Both the position numbers and the translations under genes were made by a program. Positions 9,690-20,292 of a DNA stretch of 64,000 nt are shown in pieces. Position 1 is the first letter of the stretch; every line of letters begins with the position of its first letter. The notes under the pieces are model-generated. The model did no database searches and was not told the origin of the DNA. It saw only the letters and a list, made by a program, of their open reading frames with translations. Origin of the DNA: Tatumella ptyseos ATCC 33301. Lineage in GTDB: Bacteria; Pseudomonadota; Gammaproteobacteria; Enterobacterales; Enterobacteriaceae. The stretch lies in the NCBI RefSeq assembly GCF_000735525.1, contig NZ_JMPR01000038.1, forward strand, positions 157,859 through 221,858. The letters are read 5' to 3'.

Positions 9690-11423
9690 ATGAAAAAGCC
9701 AGACAGTAAACAACCTGAAAACACAGAAAAATCTCCCTCCGCAGAAGGTATGACGCCGGATAATCCGGCCCGCCGCCGCTTCCTGGCCGGGGCTTCTGTG
9801 CTTGGCCTCAGTTCCGGTATTCTGCCGATGGCAAATGCTGCCACAGGGACGGAAGGCTGCACAGATACCCGGCATTTGTTGAGTAAGCTGCCGCGAAAAG
9901 AGCAGGATCTTTTACTGCGTAAACATATCCGCAATGTGGTCGTTATCTACGCAGAAAACCGCAGTTTCAATAACCTGTTTGCCAATTTCCCGGGTGTACA
10001 GCAACCTTTGTCATCCCTGAAACCTGAAGCGCTCCGGCAACGTGATCGTAACGGAGAGTTACTTCCTCACCTGCCTCCGGTCTGGACAGGCCTGGTCCCG
10101 CATGAACAAACGGTTAACCATACCCGTTACCAGGTACCGGAAAATGCTGACTACATGCAACAACTGCCTAACCAGCCATTTGCCCTGAAAGGCCCCGGTG
10201 GTGAGGCCCTGCCTCAGGGAGTGGTTACCCGGGATTTATGGCATGTGTTTTATCAGAATCAGATGCAGATCAACGGCGGAAAGAACGACAAATTCGTCGC
10301 CTGGGCAGATTCCGGTGCGCTGACGATGGGATATTATGGAGACAGCGCCTGGAATATGCGGCTGTGGAACCTGGCCCGGGAATACACACTTTGCGATAAC
10401 TTCTTCCAGGGAGCCTTTGGCGGATCGTTCCTCAATCACCAGTATCTGGTTTCTGCCCGGCCACCGGTTTATCCGGACGTTCATCACTCTCCCGCCAAAG
10501 GTAAGGTGGCCACACTGATGAGTGATGACCCGGCGGATCCCCGCCTGAAACCGCTGGACGACTCGCCGGCCAGCGCTCTTGACGGGATCCCCCGCTTCGG
10601 GCCAAGCCAGATAACCCCTGACGGATTTGCCGTCAATACGATGTTGCCACCGTACTGGCCATCAGGCAGCCGTGATAAAACAGACCCGGCACTGGCTGAC
10701 AGTTCATCACCGAATACACTGCCGCCACAGACCCATACACATATCGGTAACCTGTTGTCAGACAAGAATATCGACTGGGCCTGGTATGCCGGTGGCTGGC
10801 AGTTTGCTGTTGATGGTAAAAAAGACAGTAACGATTTCCCTGCCCGTCCTGACTTCCAGCTCCACCACCAGCCGTTAAACTATTTTGCGGATCTGGGGCC
10901 GGGGCATCCGGAAAATCGTCGCCAGCATCTGCGGGACGGTGGGCTGGGTGATACCGCAGAGACTAATAAATTCCTGGCGGATGTTGATGCAGGAAAACTG
11001 CCTCCGGTGACCTTCTATAAACCGCAGGGTAACCTGAATATGCATGCCGGATATTCGGATGTGGAGTCAGGGGATCGCCATATCGCCCATATTGTCGACC
11101 GGCTGCAGCAAGGTCCGCAATGGGAAAACACCCTGGTGGTGATTACTTTTGATGAAAATGGTGGCTGGTGGGATCACGTGGCTCCACCGAAAGGCGACCG
11201 TTGGGGACCCGGCACCCGCATTCCGGCCCTGGTGATTTCGCCTTATGCACGTAAAGGCCATGTTGAGCATACTCAATATGATACCGGTTCAGTGCTGCGA
11301 TTAATCAGTCGCGTCTATGATCTTCCGGTGTTACCGGGGCTGAAACTGCGTGATGAATCGCTGCAGAAACACGGACATCCGCCAATGGGTGACCTGACCG
11401 AAGTCCTGGAGTTTCCAGCCTGA
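9690..11423 (+). CDS. Tat-exported acid phosphatase / phosphoesterase (AcpA-like)
   Basis: 577-aa member of the phosphoesterase family that includes Francisella AcpA and bacterial phospholipases C. A twin-arginine signal is visible (NPARRRFLAGASVLGLSSG, about residues 26-44), ending near MANAA, so it should be exported folded. Metal/catalytic motifs of the family: VVIYAENRSFNNLFANFPG near residue 90 and ITFDENGGWWDHV in the C-terminal third, followed by GPGTRIPALVISPYA. SD aagg at 9679-9682 sets the ATG. It is inserted between solA and trhO, a position not occupied by such a gene in E. coli, so it looks like an accessory gain. The exact substrate (phosphomonoester or phospholipid) cannot be told. 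Confidence 0.85.
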   Translation: MKKPDSKQPENTEKSPSAEGMTPDNPARRRFLAGASVLGLSSGILPMANAATGTEGCTDTRHLLSKLPRKEQDLLLRKHIRNVVVIYAENRSFNNLFANFPGVQQPLSSLKPEALRQRDRNGELLPHLPPVWTGLVPHEQTVNHTRYQVPENADYMQQLPNQPFALKGPGGEALPQGVVTRDLWHVFYQNQMQINGGKNDKFVAWADSGALTMGYYGDSAWNMRLWNLAREYTLCDNFFQGAFGGSFLNHQYLVSARPPVYPDVHHSPAKGKVATLMSDDPADPRLKPLDDSPASALDGIPRFGPSQITPDGFAVNTMLPPYWPSGSRDKTDPALADSSSPNTLPPQTHTHIGNLLSDKNIDWAWYAGGWQFAVDGKKDSNDFPARPDFQLHHQPLNYFADLGPGHPENRRQHLRDGGLGDTAETNKFLADVDAGKLPPVTFYKPQGNLNMHAGYSDVESGDRHIAHIVDRLQQGPQWENTLVVITFDENGGWWDHVAPPKGDRWGPGTRIPALVISPYARKGHVEHTQYDTGSVLRLISRVYDLPVLPGLKLRDESLQKHGHPPMGDLTEVLEFPA

Positions 11424-11439
11424 ACCTGCCGGTGATGGA

Positions 11440-11466
11440 AAAAAGCCTGACAATGTCAGGCTTTTT
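11440..11466. terminator. Bidirectional terminator between phosphatase gene and trhO
   Basis: aaaaagcctgac-aat-gtcaggcttttt: a symmetric hairpin with A-run and T-run on opposite sides, serving the two convergent genes. Confidence 0.88.
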
Positions 11467-11469
11467 CTG

Positions 11470-12528
11470 TTATTCCCCGCCGTCTTTGACCGGCTGTGGG
11501 ATTGTCATCCGTAACACACCGCGGGATTTATTAAAGATTTTGTTACTGGTTTCACGGCCGGCACGGCGTAACCGCTGTTCTTCCGGCGGAAGCTGCGATT
11601 CTTCCATACACATCGGGCTGCAGCAGCCATGATATTTTTCTGCACAGGCCGGGCACTGAATAAACAGCAGATGGCAACCGTCATTAATGCAGTTCACATG
11701 CGTATCACAGGAAGCACCACACTGATGACAATGGGCTAAAACATCGTCAGAGATCCGCTCGCCCATCCGCTCATCAAAGACAAAGTTTTTACCTTTGAAG
11801 CGGACCGGTAGCCCCTGCTCGCGAGCACGGCGGGTATATTCAATGATACCCCCTTCGATATGATAGACATTATCGAAACCACTGTGACGCATCCAGGCAC
11901 TGGCTTTTTCGCAACGTATTCCACCGGTGCAATACATGACAATTTTTTTGTCTTTTTGCTGCTCCAGCATCTCCACGGCCATCGGTAACTGATCACGGAA
12001 GGTATCTGCAGGGATTTCCAGCGCATTGTCGAAATGACCCACTTCAAACTCATAGTGGTTACGCATATCTACAAAAACCGCATCCGGATCGTCCAGCATC
12101 TGATTGACCTCATCTGCTTTCAGGTATTCGCCGACATCCGCCGCATCAAAGGATTCATCTTCAATACCATCAGCCACAATACGTTCACGCACTTTGAGGC
12201 GCAAAACCCAGAAGGATTTACCATCATCATCCAAAGCGATGTTCATACGCAGTTGATTCAGGGCCGGGTCGAAATCATACAGCGCCTGCTTCATCGCTTC
12301 ATAGCGGCTTTGCGGAACACTGATCTGAGCATTAATGCCTTCACGGGCGACATAAATACGACCGAAAACCTTCATCTCCGTCAGCATCAGATAGAGCTTA
12401 TCGCGAAACGCCTGCGGGTCTTCAATTCGGAAATATTTGTAAAAGGATACCGTAGTGCGTGGCTCGGTTTCGGCGAGCATCCGCTCTTTAAGTTCTTTAT
12501 TGGAAACAAGATTGTGTAACACTGGCAT
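11470..12528 (-). CDS. trhO: tRNA uridine(34) hydroxylase TrhO (YceA), rhodanese family
   Basis: Cytoplasmic enzyme for oxygen-dependent 5-hydroxylation of U34 in tRNA. The product starts [18 protein letters not shown]; an acylphosphatase-like N-terminal region ([29 protein letters not shown]) is followed by a rhodanese domain with the active Cys in [16 protein letters not shown] and a Cys-rich C-terminus ([21 protein letters not shown]). I chose the second ATG (12528): AGGA lies about 9 nt before it and homologues begin MPVLHN. The first ATG at 12537 directly abuts the SD. Convergent with the phosphatase gene and divergent from lpxL, as in E. coli. Confidence 0.96.
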   Translation of the reverse strand: MPVLHNLVSNKELKERMLAETEPRTTVSFYKYFRIEDPQAFRDKLYLMLTEMKVFGRIYVAREGINAQISVPQSRYEAMKQALYDFDPALNQLRMNIALDDDGKSFWVLRLKVRERIVADGIEDESFDAADVGEYLKADEVNQMLDDPDAVFVDMRNHYEFEVGHFDNALEIPADTFRDQLPMAVEMLEQQKDKKIVMYCTGGIRCEKASAWMRHSGFDNVYHIEGGIIEYTRRAREQGLPVRFKGKNFVFDERMGERISDDVLAHCHQCGASCDTHVNCINDGCHLLFIQCPACAEKYHGCCSPMCMEESQLPPEEQRLRRAGRETSNKIFNKSRGVLRMTIPQPVKDGGE

Positions 12529-12764
12529 GGTGTTCATTCCTGTGAGTTATACTGAATTCTGAAGGGGCAATATCATACCCGAATTATCTCCCCGGAAAAA
12601 CGATAGCTCTGCAGTGTTTTCACTGCACAGGATAAAAAACAGCGTAAAATCACCGCAAACAGGATATAACATTTTAGATAATGTTAAAAAATGGCACAAT
12701 AACAGGAAAATTGTAGAGAGGAACCTTCTCTGCCCGGGAAATGGAATGTGGGAAAAACAATAAA

Positions 12765-13688
12765 ATGACACAATTGCCTGAATTTAATCGCAGCCTTCTT
12801 CATCCCCGTTACTGGCTTACATGGCTGGGTATTGGATTGCTCTATTTGATCGTACTTTTGCCCTATCCTGTGCTCAACTTTTTGGGAACGAATCTGGGAC
12901 GGATGTCGATGCGCTTTCTGAAAAGCCGTGTTGCCATTGCCCGACGTAATCTCGAACTCTGTTTTCCTGAAATGCCGGAAGCTGATCGCCAGGCGCTGTT
13001 GCGGCATAATTTCGAATCGGTCGGGATGGGGCTGATGGAAACCGGAATGGCCTGGTTCTGGCCGGACTGGCGGATTAAAAAATGGTTCGCCGTTTCCGGC
13101 CTGGAACACATCGATAAGGCACTTCACGATAAGCGCGGTGTATTACTGATTGGTATTCATTTTCTGACGCTGGAACTGGGCGCCCGTATTTTTGGTATCT
13201 ACAACCCGGGTATTGGTGTCTACCGGCCACACGATAACCGGCTGCTGGACTGGCTGCAGACCTATGGCCGGATGCGTTCCAATAAATCGATGCTGGACCG
13301 CAAAGATATTAAAGGGATGATCCGCGCGCTGAAAAGTAACGACATTATCTGGTATGCCCCCGACCATGATTATGGTCCCCGCGCCAGCGTGTTTGCGCCC
13401 CTGTTTGCCGTGGATAAAGCCGCGACGACCCGTGGCAGCTATATGCTGATCCGCACCAGCCATCCGGCGGTGATCCCGTTTGTTCCCCGCCGACTACCCA
13501 ACGGGCGGGGTTATGAAATGGTGATCCTACCCGACGCCAGCGATAATATGCCGCTGGCCGATGAACTGGCTACGGCTGCCCGTATGAACCAGATTGTGGA
13601 AGAAGGCATTCTGCTGGCACCTGACCAGTACATGTGGCTGCACCGCCGCTTTAAGACACGCCCTGAAGGGGAACCGTCACTCTACTGA
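12765..13688 (+). CDS. lpxL: Lipid A lauroyl acyltransferase LpxL (HtrB)
   Basis: Inner-membrane acyltransferase that adds the secondary lauroyl chain to Kdo2-lipid IVA. The 307-aa product has an N-terminal transmembrane anchor ([20 protein letters not shown]), the catalytic HX4E motif in [12 protein letters not shown], and family signatures [29 protein letters not shown] and [10 protein letters not shown]. The start at 12765 (MTQLPEF) matches E. coli LpxL (306 aa); the upstream in-frame ATG at 12741 has no proper SD spacing. Divergent from trhO with a shared promoter region of about 235 bp. Confidence 0.96.
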   Translation: MTQLPEFNRSLLHPRYWLTWLGIGLLYLIVLLPYPVLNFLGTNLGRMSMRFLKSRVAIARRNLELCFPEMPEADRQALLRHNFESVGMGLMETGMAWFWPDWRIKKWFAVSGLEHIDKALHDKRGVLLIGIHFLTLELGARIFGIYNPGIGVYRPHDNRLLDWLQTYGRMRSNKSMLDRKDIKGMIRALKSNDIIWYAPDHDYGPRASVFAPLFAVDKAATTRGSYMLIRTSHPAVIPFVPRRLPNGRGYEMVILPDASDNMPLADELATAARMNQIVEEGILLAPDQYMWLHRRFKTRPEGEPSLY

Positions 13689-13697
13689 TCTCCCACG

Positions 13698-13737
13698 GCC
13701 CCCGGTATTTTCCTGACCCGCCGGGGGCGATATTAAT
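13698..13737 (+). terminator. Terminator after lpxL
   Basis: 8-bp stem gcccccgg / ccgggggc (13698-13705, 13721-13728) followed by gatattaatttt. Confidence 0.55.
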
Positions 13738-13814
13738 TTTCCCCTTCCCCTTTATCCCTGACTGATTTGATCTATGCTTTAGGTTTCTGCCGACATAACC
13801 GGAGCACTCACTAT

Positions 13815-14210
13815 ATGGATCTATACACCACATTGCCGGAAGCCATTGAAGCCGCCCGGGAAGCATTTCTGGCTAACTCTCCGGATGCTGAGAGCGAACC
13901 GGATATCCGACAGTTTTCCCTGCAAAAATACGTAATGCAGGAAGGCGAACCCCGCTGGCAGGCAGAGTTTTCTGGCGAAGAAGATACAGAAGAGGGTGAG
14001 TGTCTGCCCTTGTTGTTCGATGAAGCCGCTCAGTCCGTCTGGGACGGGGATTTTGACCCGCAGGAACTGCTCCAGGAGTGGTCAGAAGAAGATACCCTGC
14101 ACGAATGGGATGATGGTGAATTTCAGCTCTCTCCGCCGACCGATACCGAAGAAGGACTGCGTGCCGCCGAAGAATGGACGGATGATGACAGCGAAACTGA
14201 ACGCTGGTAA
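13815..14210 (+). CDS. msyB: Acidic protein MsyB
   Basis: 131-aa very acidic cytoplasmic protein; in E. coli, MsyB overproduction suppresses secY/secA defects and it is a general-stress protein. Recognised by MDLYTTLPEAIEAAREAFLA, EGECLPLLFDEAAQSVWDGD and DTLHEWDDGEFQLSPP. The ATG at 13815 is chosen because it matches the homologue and has GGAG (13801-13804) about 10 nt upstream; the longer frame from 13767 has no SD. It follows lpxL. Confidence 0.92.
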   Translation: MDLYTTLPEAIEAAREAFLANSPDAESEPDIRQFSLQKYVMQEGEPRWQAEFSGEEDTEEGECLPLLFDEAAQSVWDGDFDPQELLQEWSEEDTLHEWDDGEFQLSPPTDTEEGLRAAEEWTDDDSETERW

Positions 14211-14227
14211 CTGCGGCGTCACTTTAC

Positions 14228-14455
14228 TCAGTCATAACTGCCATGTTTCGCATCCACCGGTAACAACAGCGTGTCGACGATGAGGGATAACGGCAGGTCA
14301 AGCACCGTCAGATAGCGCCACGCCCCCTCCCGCATATCCCACTGAACACCGGGATAATACTGATGGCCGTTTCCCTGACCGGGAACCGTCCGGCTGATAA
14401 TGCTGCCGCAACCCGTCAGCATTATCACGCTGGCGGTTAATAATAAAAATTTCAT
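14228..14455 (-). CDS. yceK: YceK-family (DUF1375) lipoprotein
   Basis: 75-aa lipoprotein with signal MKFLLLTASVIMLTGC (lipobox LTGC, Cys16), then GSIISRTVPGQGN and the hydrophobic LTVLDLPLSLIVDTLLLPVD that ends the family domain. Function unknown. Located between msyB and opgH as in enterobacteria (yceK-mdoGHC neighbourhood). Confidence 0.9.
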   Translation of the reverse strand: MKFLLLTASVIMLTGCGSIISRTVPGQGNGHQYYPGVQWDMREGAWRYLTVLDLPLSLIVDTLLLPVDAKHGSYD

Positions 14456-14641
14456 TGTTTCTGCAACCTGTGCGCGTTAACAAACCGGTGCCTAGTCTAG
14501 CTTGTTTTTAGTCATACTACGGATAAGGATCCCGCCGTTTTTTGTCAGTTTTTTGTTAAGTCTCTGCCGGTGCGCAAAATTCCCCCCGATCTGACGCCTC
14601 CTGCCGGTTCTCTCTGACAACCCGGGGACTGTTATACCGGT

Positions 14642-14675
14642 AAAAAAAACCTCCATCATCATGAGGGAGGTTTTC
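14642..14675 (-). terminator. Terminator of the opgGH operon
   Basis: On the minus strand aaaacctcc ... ggaggtttttttta: 9-bp stem (14646-14654 with 14666-14674) with a long U-run (14642-14649), 15 nt past the opgH stop. Confidence 0.85.
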
Positions 14676-14688
14676 AGGAGGAAAGCGA

Positions 14689-17241
14689 TTACCGTTGAGG
14701 CAATACCTCCGGGGAGAGTGCCATTTTCTGATAACTGCTCAGCCACTGATGATATTTCTCACCGGACTGCCACAAACGACTGTGCACCCGGGCCAGTACG
14801 ACAGGGTCACTGATTAACTGTAAACGTTGTTCACGTCCCAGTTTTTCAGGAGCCTCACTCAGTGCCAGATCGACCTGACGGTCACGGGCATGGTCAAGTA
14901 GCTGACTCTGTTTATGCCGCGACGTCGCCATGGCTGTCGCCAGTGCATTGAAGGCCGGGTTGAACACTGCATGCATAAAGCCATTATTTAACGCACGGCG
15001 ATGGTTCAGTGTCAGATACTTATCCGTATCCACCAGCTCCTGCGGCGGCGCATACTCTTCCGGGATCAGGAACAGTTTTGCGCGCTGTGACTTCAGGCCC
15101 AGGGTTGCTCTGCTGGAGAACGCCGACACAAATGGCGACAGGATCAGCGAGAAGACAATCGGGGCCAGCCACCACAGGAAGTTGAGGTTCAGCCAGCCCA
15201 TCCCGGTGGCCCAGACGATACCCAGCAACATTTGCAGACCATGGCGGGCAAAGGCTTCACTCCAGGGGGTAGCATCATCATCACGCTGTGGCGAGTTCCA
15301 GACAGCTTTCAGGCCGAGGAAGGCACTGACAACGAAGACCGTGTGGAACAGCATACGTACCGGGGCCAGCAGCACCGAAAACAGCATTTCCAGCATCAGA
15401 GAAATAAAGACGCGGGCCGCTCCTCCGTAAGGTTTAGCACCTTTACACCAGATTAAGATGACACTTAATAGCTTCGGTAAAAACAGCAATACCAGGGTGG
15501 TGGAGAACAGGGCAATAGCCAGTTCCGGACGCCACTGCGGCCAGACCGGGAACAACTGCCGGGGCTGCAGGAAGTACTGCGGTTCCATCAGGGTATGAAC
15601 GACCTGAAGTGCCGTGGACAACGCCAGGAACATAAACCATAGTGGCGCCGACAGGTAAGACATGACCCCGGTCAGGAATACCGCACGGTGTACCGGGTGC
15701 ATCCCTTTCACCAGGAATAACCGGAAGTTCATCAGGTTACCATGACACCAGCGACGGTCGCGTTTCAGCTCATCCAGCAGGTTCGGCGGCAGTTCTTCAT
15801 ACGAACCGGGCAGATCATACGCAATCCACACACCCCAGCCGGCACGACGCATCAGCGCAGCTTCCACAAAGTCATGGGACAGGATAGAGCCGGCAAACGA
15901 CCCTTCCCCTGGCAGTGGAGCCAGTGCACAGTGCTCGATAAACGGTTTTACGCGAATAATGGCATTGTGCCCCCAGTAATGGGATTCCCCCAATTGCCAG
16001 AAGTGCAGACCTGCGGTAAAAAGCGGTCCGTAGACACGGGTAGCAAACTGCTGGCAACGGGCATACAGCGTATCCATCCCCGAGGCTTTTGGCGATGACT
16101 GGATGATGCCGGCATTCGGGTTAGCCTCCATCATGCGGACAAGCCCGGTAAGACATTCACCGCTCATCACACTGTCAGCGTCCAGCACAACCATATAGCT
16201 GTACTGGCTGCCCCAGCGACGGCAGAAATCATCGATGTTACCGCTTTTACGTTTTACACGGCGACGACGACGACGGTAGAAAATTTTACCGGCACCGCCC
16301 ACATCTCTGACCAGTTCCATCCAGGCTTTCTGTTCAGCGATCGCGATATCGGCATCATAACTGTCACTAAGAATGTAAACATCAAAGTGCTCTGCATTAC
16401 CGGTACGTACCACCGACTCCCAGGTGGCCCGCAGCCCCGCGAAGACACGCTCTACGTCTTCATTACAAATAGGCATGATAAGTGCGGTACGGTGCTCCGG
16501 ATCCAGGGGTTCATCGCCGGTGGTAGAGTAAGAAATACTGTATTTATCCTTACCCATCATCAGCTGGACAAAGCCCATCAATGCCGTCCAGAACCCGGCC
16601 GAAACCCAGCAGAAAAGGATAGCGAACAGGATCAGTATCCCGGTTTGCAGCACATACGGCAGTAACTGCAGCACCGATTGCTGCCAGTTCTGGCTCATCA
16701 GCTCTGAAGGATCGATAAGTGCCCAGCCCTGGTACGGCAGGATCGTTTTCATGTACCAGGTCGCTATGACTGTCTGCGCGAGCGTCAGGAACAGCAAGAT
16801 ATAGCGACGAACAGACCCCACAAAACGCCATTTTTCTTCAGCGATGCGGGCATCAATGCTTGCCTGATCGTGCGGGTGGTGTGCTTTTGAGCGCCCCATC
16901 ATCTTATTCCACAGACGGGTCACCGGGTTGGTCTCCCACGCATCAGGGTACATGCCGGCACGTTTAACCGGCGGCATCGCCTTTAGTGTGGTGCGATCAA
17001 GGTCATCTTTCCCGAACTGTTTGCCGTCATCCAGGGATTCAGGCCAGGCCATCTCAATACGGGAAGAGACAGAGGTTAAAGGGGCATCATCCTCACGACT
17101 GCTGGCCGCCGTATCCTGGCCCAACTGGTGCTGGAAACCGGCAAAATCAGTATCGGTTGATGCGCGTAGCGCCGCCTGCTCCGCCGCAGGTAGCGGCAGA
17201 GCATCGACATATTTTTCGGGGGTAAAAGTTGATTTATTCAT
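14689..17241 (-). CDS. opgH: Glucans biosynthesis glucosyltransferase OpgH
   Basis: Inner-membrane GT2 glucosyltransferase that polymerises UDP-glucose into the beta-1,2 backbone of osmoregulated periplasmic glucans. 850 aa (E. coli 847). Cytoplasmic N-terminus, paired transmembrane helices near residues 140-230, then the catalytic domain with DAD in [14 protein letters not shown], a later GHNAIIR and the (R)RW motif in [13 protein letters not shown], then a C-terminal block of hydrophobic helices. Its start overlaps the opgG stop by 8 nt, indicating translational coupling. Confidence 0.98.
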   Translation of the reverse strand: MNKSTFTPEKYVDALPLPAAEQAALRASTDTDFAGFQHQLGQDTAASSREDDAPLTSVSSRIEMAWPESLDDGKQFGKDDLDRTTLKAMPPVKRAGMYPDAWETNPVTRLWNKMMGRSKAHHPHDQASIDARIAEEKWRFVGSVRRYILLFLTLAQTVIATWYMKTILPYQGWALIDPSELMSQNWQQSVLQLLPYVLQTGILILFAILFCWVSAGFWTALMGFVQLMMGKDKYSISYSTTGDEPLDPEHRTALIMPICNEDVERVFAGLRATWESVVRTGNAEHFDVYILSDSYDADIAIAEQKAWMELVRDVGGAGKIFYRRRRRRVKRKSGNIDDFCRRWGSQYSYMVVLDADSVMSGECLTGLVRMMEANPNAGIIQSSPKASGMDTLYARCQQFATRVYGPLFTAGLHFWQLGESHYWGHNAIIRVKPFIEHCALAPLPGEGSFAGSILSHDFVEAALMRRAGWGVWIAYDLPGSYEELPPNLLDELKRDRRWCHGNLMNFRLFLVKGMHPVHRAVFLTGVMSYLSAPLWFMFLALSTALQVVHTLMEPQYFLQPRQLFPVWPQWRPELAIALFSTTLVLLFLPKLLSVILIWCKGAKPYGGAARVFISLMLEMLFSVLLAPVRMLFHTVFVVSAFLGLKAVWNSPQRDDDATPWSEAFARHGLQMLLGIVWATGMGWLNLNFLWWLAPIVFSLILSPFVSAFSSRATLGLKSQRAKLFLIPEEYAPPQELVDTDKYLTLNHRRALNNGFMHAVFNPAFNALATAMATSRHKQSQLLDHARDRQVDLALSEAPEKLGREQRLQLISDPVVLARVHSRLWQSGEKYHQWLSSYQKMALSPEVLPQR

Positions 17242-18799
17242 TGGCTGGTAACTGATAGCTCCAGGTTTCCGTCAACGTTTTATCGCCACTGACTAAAGCA
17301 GCACGCATTTCTGTCGTCTTTTTCGGGTCTTTGACCCGCAGACGTAATACCAGGCGCCAGCCTTTAGTGACCGGATTGTATCGGACGCTTTGTTCCACCA
17401 CTTCACCGTTATCACCGATACTGACCTGAGGCGCGACCTGAGTCTCCTGTGGCAGTTTACTCATGGCTTTGCCGGCGAAATCGATGATAAAGGCAATGGA
17501 ACCATCCGGCTGGCGGACCAGGTTAGACTGCTTCACATCCCCGGCAGAGCGGAGTGTGTCAGCCACCCAGGCGACATTCGGTGAATGCAGCTGAGCTTCA
17601 TCGCGGGTAAAATGTAAGCGGTAGTTAAAGTCGGTTTCTTTACCCGGCTCAGGCATTTTTTCCGGAGACCAGAAAGCGACGATATTATCGTTCGTCTCAT
17701 CATTGGTCGGAATTTCAACCAGTTCAACATGGCCCTTGCCCCAGTTACCCAGCGGTTCTACCCAGCCACTCGGACGTTCGTCATAACGGTCATCCAGGTC
17801 CTGATAATGGCTGAAGTCACGGTTACGTTGTAACAAACCAAAACCTTTAGGGTTTTCAAGCGTGTAAGTGCTGACCGCCAGGCGTTTCGGATTGTTCAGC
17901 GGACGCCAGATCCATTCACCATTACCGTTATGAATAGACAGTCCATCTGAATCGTGCAACTCGTCACGGTAATTCAGGGTTGGCGACGGCTGGTTCGCTC
18001 CGAACAGGAACATACTGGTCAGCGGAGCGATCCCCAGTTTACCGACATTATCACGCAGGAAAATTTTAGAATTCACATCCACGGTGCTCTCTTTGCCCGG
18101 ATGCAGTACAAACCGGTACGCACCGGTCGCCCGCGGGGAATCCAGCAATGCGTAGATCACCAGCTGTTTATCCTGAGGTTTCGGACGCTGGATCCAGAAT
18201 TCTTTAAAGCGTGGGAATTCTTCACCGGACGGTAATGCGGTATCAATGGCCAGACCACGCGCCGACAGACCATAGACCTGCCCTGCCCCGATCACACGGA
18301 AATAGCTGGCGCCCAGGAAACTGGTAATTTCGTCTTCTTTATTTTTGCTGTTAAGCGGATAAAGCACTTTAAACCCGGCAAAGCCGAGGTTTTTGAACGA
18401 ATCCGCATCATGCGGAATATTGCCGAAAGTAAAATCATCCGGGCTGTATTTTATTTCACGCACAGAATTGGCCGTGACTTCATTTACTTTTACCGGAACA
18501 TCAAAATACATTCCTTCCGGATAGAATTCGAGTTTGAAAGGGGTACGTAATTTTCCCCAATACGCTTTATCACGTTTATATTGGATTTGCTGGTAATCAG
18601 CATATTTCAAATCCCGGAGCTGTGAGGGCAGATTGCTTTTGGGTGCTTCATAGCTTTGCCCTGCCAGGGACTTTGCTTCTTTTGCGACATCATTAAGATC
18701 AAATGCCCAGCTATTACTGGCATACATGGCAAGCATCACTGCGGCACTTGCCAGCTGCATTTTCATCAACCCTGATTTTTTTTGTTCTTGATTGAGCAC
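17234..18799 (-). CDS. opgG: Periplasmic glucans biosynthesis protein OpgG
   Basis: Periplasmic protein needed for branching/export of osmoregulated periplasmic glucans. 521 aa, with a signal peptide ending near SNSWA and the mature protein starting [13 protein letters not shown]. Conserved blocks: [47 protein letters not shown] and [19 protein letters not shown]. The longest start is a GTG (18797-18799) with AGGGGGAG just upstream; the in-frame ATG at 18766 ([11 protein letters not shown]) aligns with the E. coli start, so the true N-terminus is uncertain by 11 residues. First gene of opgGH. Confidence 0.97.
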   Translation of the reverse strand: MLNQEQKKSGLMKMQLASAAVMLAMYASNSWAFDLNDVAKEAKSLAGQSYEAPKSNLPSQLRDLKYADYQQIQYKRDKAYWGKLRTPFKLEFYPEGMYFDVPVKVNEVTANSVREIKYSPDDFTFGNIPHDADSFKNLGFAGFKVLYPLNSKNKEDEITSFLGASYFRVIGAGQVYGLSARGLAIDTALPSGEEFPRFKEFWIQRPKPQDKQLVIYALLDSPRATGAYRFVLHPGKESTVDVNSKIFLRDNVGKLGIAPLTSMFLFGANQPSPTLNYRDELHDSDGLSIHNGNGEWIWRPLNNPKRLAVSTYTLENPKGFGLLQRNRDFSHYQDLDDRYDERPSGWVEPLGNWGKGHVELVEIPTNDETNDNIVAFWSPEKMPEPGKETDFNYRLHFTRDEAQLHSPNVAWVADTLRSAGDVKQSNLVRQPDGSIAFIIDFAGKAMSKLPQETQVAPQVSIGDNGEVVEQSVRYNPVTKGWRLVLRLRVKDPKKTTEMRAALVSGDKTLTETWSYQLPANE

Positions 18800-19024
18800 A
18801 TCTCCCCCTTGCGTGCGTGTGCCTGAGAAATCACTGTCATAGTAATGGATTCTGCCAGATTCTGACAGCGACCCCGAAAGAATGTAGGTATTATCTTCCT
18901 GAAAAGCTTTTTTTCAGAATCTTTAACGAAACCCGTCAGGGTTCTTACATGTCTGATAGAATTATAGTACGACTTTTATCAGGCATACTGCCGGAAAGTT
19001 CCAATTTATCAGACGAGTGCTTAT

Positions 19025-20140
19025 ATGACCCCCGAAAAACCTGAACGCGAGTATTTTCTGGACTCTATCCGGGCATGGCTGATGCTACTGGGTGTGCCAT
19101 TTCATGTATCACTGATCTACTCCAGTCAGCAATGGACAGTAAATAGTCCTAACGCTTCACTCTGGCTGACCCTGTTTAATGAATTTATACACTCATTTCG
19201 TATGCAGGTGTTTTTCGTTATTTCAGGTTATTTTTCTTACATGCTCTATTTACGCTATCAGCCTTTACGCTGGCTGAAAGTCCGTGGTGAACGGGTCGGA
19301 ATTCCTTTTCTGGCAGCCATTCCGTTAATCACATTGCCGCAATTTTATATGTTAAAAAGTTTGTCGCCGAAATTTACTGGCTGGGCAGAATATACCGCTT
19401 ATCAGCGTTATAACACTCTGGTCTGGGAACTGATTTCACATTTATGGTTCCTGTTAGTATTACTTCTGCTCACCGCCAGCGGAATGCTTATATTTGCTGT
19501 CCTCAGGAAGCACCAGCAGCGGCTCTCACAACTTACACTGACCTGGCCGCGTATTTTTGTGGCACTGGCTTGTTCTGTGGTGGTGTGGGGACTGTTCCGT
19601 CGTCTGCTGCTGTGGCAGGCTCCGGCATTGCTGATGGACGGATTATTTAATATCGCGGTGATGCAGACGCTGTTTTATCTGCCGTTCTTTGTGCTGGGGG
19701 CCATTGCCTGGACAAACCCGGCAGCAAAAGCCCTGTTTGTTCGCCCTCACCCGGTGTTATGGACCGGTGCTATCGTGCTGTTTATCGCCTACCACTTTAA
19801 CCAGCAATACAGTGCCGGCGATGGCTGGCTTTATGAACTGGATGCCCTGATCTCTACCGGGATGGGGCTCTGTATGCTGAATGTATGTTACAGCTGCGGC
19901 CACCGTTTTCTGAACCGCGCCTCCCCCCGGATTTCCTATCTGGTGAATGCGTCTTTGTTTATTTACCTGGTACACCATCCGTTGACGCTGGTATTTGGCC
20001 TGTTTCTGATGCCACATATCCCGGGTGACACCGTCGGTTTCTGCATCGGATTGCTGTTTGTCTTCGGCCTGTCGTTCCTGCTCTACGAAATTCATCGCCG
20101 TATTCCGGTACTGCGTTTCTTATTCTCAGGTAAAAAATAG
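19025..20140 (+). CDS. opgC: Glucans biosynthesis protein OpgC (succinyltransferase)
   Basis: Polytopic inner-membrane acyltransferase_3 family protein that succinylates periplasmic glucans. 371 aa with about ten hydrophobic helices; motifs REYFLDSIRAWLMLLGVPFHVSL, FRMQVFFVISGYFSYML, VGIPFLAAIPLITLPQF, WELISHLWFLLVL and VNASLFIYLVHHPLTL match E. coli OpgC (385 aa). Divergent from opgG across about 225 bp. Confidence 0.96.
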   Translation: MTPEKPEREYFLDSIRAWLMLLGVPFHVSLIYSSQQWTVNSPNASLWLTLFNEFIHSFRMQVFFVISGYFSYMLYLRYQPLRWLKVRGERVGIPFLAAIPLITLPQFYMLKSLSPKFTGWAEYTAYQRYNTLVWELISHLWFLLVLLLLTASGMLIFAVLRKHQQRLSQLTLTWPRIFVALACSVVVWGLFRRLLLWQAPALLMDGLFNIAVMQTLFYLPFFVLGAIAWTNPAAKALFVRPHPVLWTGAIVLFIAYHFNQQYSAGDGWLYELDALISTGMGLCMLNVCYSCGHRFLNRASPRISYLVNASLFIYLVHHPLTLVFGLFLMPHIPGDTVGFCIGLLFVFGLSFLLYEIHRRIPVLRFLFSGKK

Positions 20141-20147
20141 TGCCCCT

Positions 20148-20180
20148 GTTGCCTGTCCGCCTTGCCGGCAGACAGGCAAC
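20148..20180 (+). terminator. Hairpin after opgC
   Basis: Perfect 10-bp stem gttgcctgtc / gacaggcaac with a 13-nt GC-rich loop, 8 nt after the opgC stop. There is no U-run, so this is a weaker terminator candidate. Confidence 0.4.
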
Positions 20181-20292
20181 AGACTCCGCCAGACAATAAC
20201 GTTACGATTTACCGCATTGGTCAATACCCTGTATAAAGACGTACTGACGCCGGATAGTTCTATCACCTGCAACAACCATAAAGAGTTTTATA

